This document shows, in pieces, positions 62,605 through 64,000 of a stretch of 64,000 bases of DNA (the first letter of the stretch is position 1; each line of letters begins with the position of its first letter). This DNA comes from Seleniivibrio woodruffii (lineage in GTDB: Bacteria; Chrysiogenota; Deferribacteres; Deferribacterales; Geovibrionaceae): assembly GCF_029267515.1 (NCBI RefSeq), contig NZ_JAJUIS010000001.1, forward strand, positions 372,001 to 436,000, written 5' to 3'. Made by a program: the position numbers and the translations under genes. Below the pieces are notes generated by a model, which saw nothing but the letters and a program-made list of their open reading frames with translations, made no database searches and was not told where the DNA came from.

Positions 62605-62749
62605 AGAGATCGTTATATACGCAACAATATAACGCTTATAAAGACGGCCAGACATAAAGAACCAAAGACTAGGGACCTCTTGGTTATCGTTGGATGCGGG
62701 AGTTTTCTATGCAGTGTATGGGGTACATCTGCACGGCGAACTCCCTTTT
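62605..62749 (+). ncRNA. Candidate structured non-coding RNA with three hairpins
   Basis: Hairpin a: CGTTATAT (62611-62618) with ATATAACG (62627-62634). Hairpin b: AACCAA (62660-62665) with TTGGTT (62680-62685). Hairpin c: GGGAGTT (62698-62704) with AACTCCC (62739-62745), enclosing a second stem TGCAG-TGTA (62710-62718) with TACA-CTGCA (62724-62733, one bulge), then TTTT. Hairpin c followed by T4 looks like an intrinsic terminator. No coding frame is convincing here. It could be a small RNA of about 145 nt or the 5' leader of the sensor gene at 62828. It does not match riboswitch or 6S consensus motifs that I know. Confidence 0.45.
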
Positions 62750-62827
62750 CCATTTATCATGCTTATCTGTTATGTTCCTAAAATTATTATGTTATGATAT
62801 GTGAAGTTTAAACAGTTGCAGGTCTAT

Positions 62828-64000
62828 ATGAAAAAATATACCTTCACATTCAGTATTCTGTTGCTTTTTGCGGGACTCACCCTGATCCTTTCCCTGTTTC
62901 TTATGGGCAATTTTTTTCTCAGAGGGATTAAACAGGCTTACGAGATAACCGAAGATAAGATTAACGAATCAAACAGAAACATCACTCTTACGATGACTGA
63001 AAGTTTGCAGTCAATTTCAAGCGACCTTTCGGTATTGCTCACCGTCGGCTCGGAAAAACCTGTTACAGAGAACAGGGAAATACTTCTTAAAATTCTATGG
63101 GAACAGATGATGGACGGCAGCCACATCTCAAGTATCTTTATCGCTGACAAAGACGGCAGTTTTTTGCAGGCAAGACGCTCTCCTAAGCTCGCCGTGCGCG
63201 TAATTGACTGTGCCGGAGAAAAACCTCAGGATATCTATTATTATAAGGATACCGGATACGCGACTGTCTCTGAAGAAGCTGTTACGGCGGAATATGACCC
63301 CAGAAAAAGGAAGTGGTACGAAACCGCAGGAAAAACAATTACCTGGACGGATCCGTATATTTTTGCCTCGACAGGCAGACCTGGAATAACGCTCTCTGCT
63401 GCTTCATACGATGGAAACGGAAAAAAGATAAAGGTTGCGGCGGCGGATTTCTCTCTTGGCTCCCTTTCGGCGCTGCTTAAAGAGAAAGCAGGCAGTATCA
63501 ACGGGGATATCATTCTTTTTTCTAAAGATGCGGATGTTATTGCCGCGTCTTTTGATATTGCCGGAATGAGCGACAGAAAAGAGATAATTAAACTGAAAAG
63601 CCTGAACAACCCTGTGTATTCCGCTGCGTTCGGCTCGGTTGCCGAAGGCAGATTCAACGGAAGCAAAAAAGGCGGCGGGCAGACCTACGAATATTTCGTG
63701 GAAAAACTTCCGTCATACATAGGGAAAGAATGGTATATCGCATCGTTTGTTAAACGTAGTGTTATTCTTGACGAAATAAAGGCAACTATGCTTACGACTC
63801 TGCTGATTTCAATTTTTATTGTCGGAATAACGTATTTCCCCGTTCTGTACATTCTTAAAAAACTTTTCATAAATCCTATAAATAAATTAAAGCTGATGAC
63901 AGATGCCGTTGCGGGAAACAGGTATGACAGTGTTGAGAATATCGAGACAATTGTCAGTGAATTTCACAGCCTTTCAGATTCAATGGTCAATATGTCGGTT
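62828..64000 (+). CDS. Double-Cache membrane sensor protein (C terminus beyond window)
   Basis: The frame is open from the ATG at 62828 to the window end (391 residues). It has TM1 (about 8-32), a double-Cache sensor domain (about 40-315) with the family phrase YDPRKRKWYE (about 156-165) and DPYIFASTGRPG, TM2 (about 318-340) and the start of a HAMP-like linker (FINPINKLKLMTDAV). The output domain (MCP, kinase, GGDEF or HD-GYP) lies outside. AGG before the ATG is a weak ribosome binding site. The candidate RNA lies just upstream. Confidence 0.9.
   Translation, partial: MKKYTFTFSILLLFAGLTLILSLFLMGNFFLRGIKQAYEITEDKINESNRNITLTMTESLQSISSDLSVLLTVGSEKPVTENREILLKILWEQMMDGSHISSIFIADKDGSFLQARRSPKLAVRVIDCAGEKPQDIYYYKDTGYATVSEEAVTAEYDPRKRKWYETAGKTITWTDPYIFASTGRPGITLSAASYDGNGKKIKVAAADFSLGSLSALLKEKAGSINGDIILFSKDADVIAASFDIAGMSDRKEIIKLKSLNNPVYSAAFGSVAEGRFNGSKKGGGQTYEYFVEKLPSYIGKEWYIASFVKRSVILDEIKATMLTTLLISIFIVGITYFPVLYILKKLFINPINKLKLMTDAVAGNRYDSVENIETIVSEFHSLSDSMVNMSV

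Noticed and set aside
1-64000. tRNA or rRNA genes, CRISPR arrays, insertion sequences and prophage genes
   Set aside because: Reading both strands I found no cloverleaf with a T-loop consensus, no regularly spaced repeats and no transposase, integrase or phage structural frame. The encapsulin has the HK97 fold but its cargo context rules out a prophage capsid.

Overview
The window (about 50% GC) is dominated by signal transduction: two chemosensory or chemotaxis-related modules, five 'WRQP'-type histidine kinases, a hybrid kinase, c-di-GMP and HDOD proteins, and Cache or CHASE sensors. Around these sit housekeeping and metabolic operons (methionine, citrate lyase, fmt/htpX/rsmB, catalase) and an encapsulin. 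The outer-membrane lipoprotein, heptose phosphatase and O-antigen ligase indicate a Gram-negative, motile, metabolically versatile anaerobe or microaerophile. My best guess is a member of Deferribacterota (Denitrovibrio/Geovibrio/Seleniivibrio-like). That is an inference from gene style and was not tested.

Layout. 1-15023 (minus strand): a long, tightly overlapped operon of soluble chemosensory genes. In transcription order these are a ParA-like ATPase, a lid-less Hsp70, a receptor with two signalling hairpins around a CZB zinc domain, a triple-CheW protein, CheB, STAS, CheY, a HEAT-repeat protein, CheR, CheY, a two-Hpt CheA, a receiver, a decayed MCP-like protein and a further receiver cut by the window edge. 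15098-28535: gmhB, a sensor kinase, the operon HDOD-kinase-hybrid kinase-REC/GGDEF, and a binding lipoprotein coupled to a Cache kinase. 28684-33854: a ClC transporter and the metY-metX-methyltransferase operon behind a complete SAM-I riboswitch with its promoter and terminator. 33851-38674: fmt-DUF116-htpX-rsmB-O-antigen ligase.

38726-41798: a lipoprotein cysteine peptidase with two small membrane proteins (PA2778/PA2779 type), divergent from two EF-hand proteins. 41902-50115: a CHASE kinase, an aldo/keto reductase/TetR pair with a visible operator, PAP2, and a PAS kinase-CheC-receiver module. 50312-55092: katA, a DUF454 protein, tag, and a Cache chemoreceptor. 55097-56292: a ferritin-loaded encapsulin operon with a Fur-like palindrome at its promoter. 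56342-61836: a complete citrate lyase operon (citC, citD, a PPC/DUF296 gene, citE, citF, citX, citG). 62025-64000: a small anchored protein, a candidate structured RNA, and a truncated Cache sensor.

The least familiar items are the membrane-free chemosensory operon with its own ParA and Hsp70, the peptidase/PA2779 pair whose small proteins have sorting-signal-like tails, the PPC gene inside the citrate lyase operon, and the three-hairpin RNA candidate near 62.6 kb. I found no tRNA, rRNA, CRISPR array, insertion sequence or prophage.
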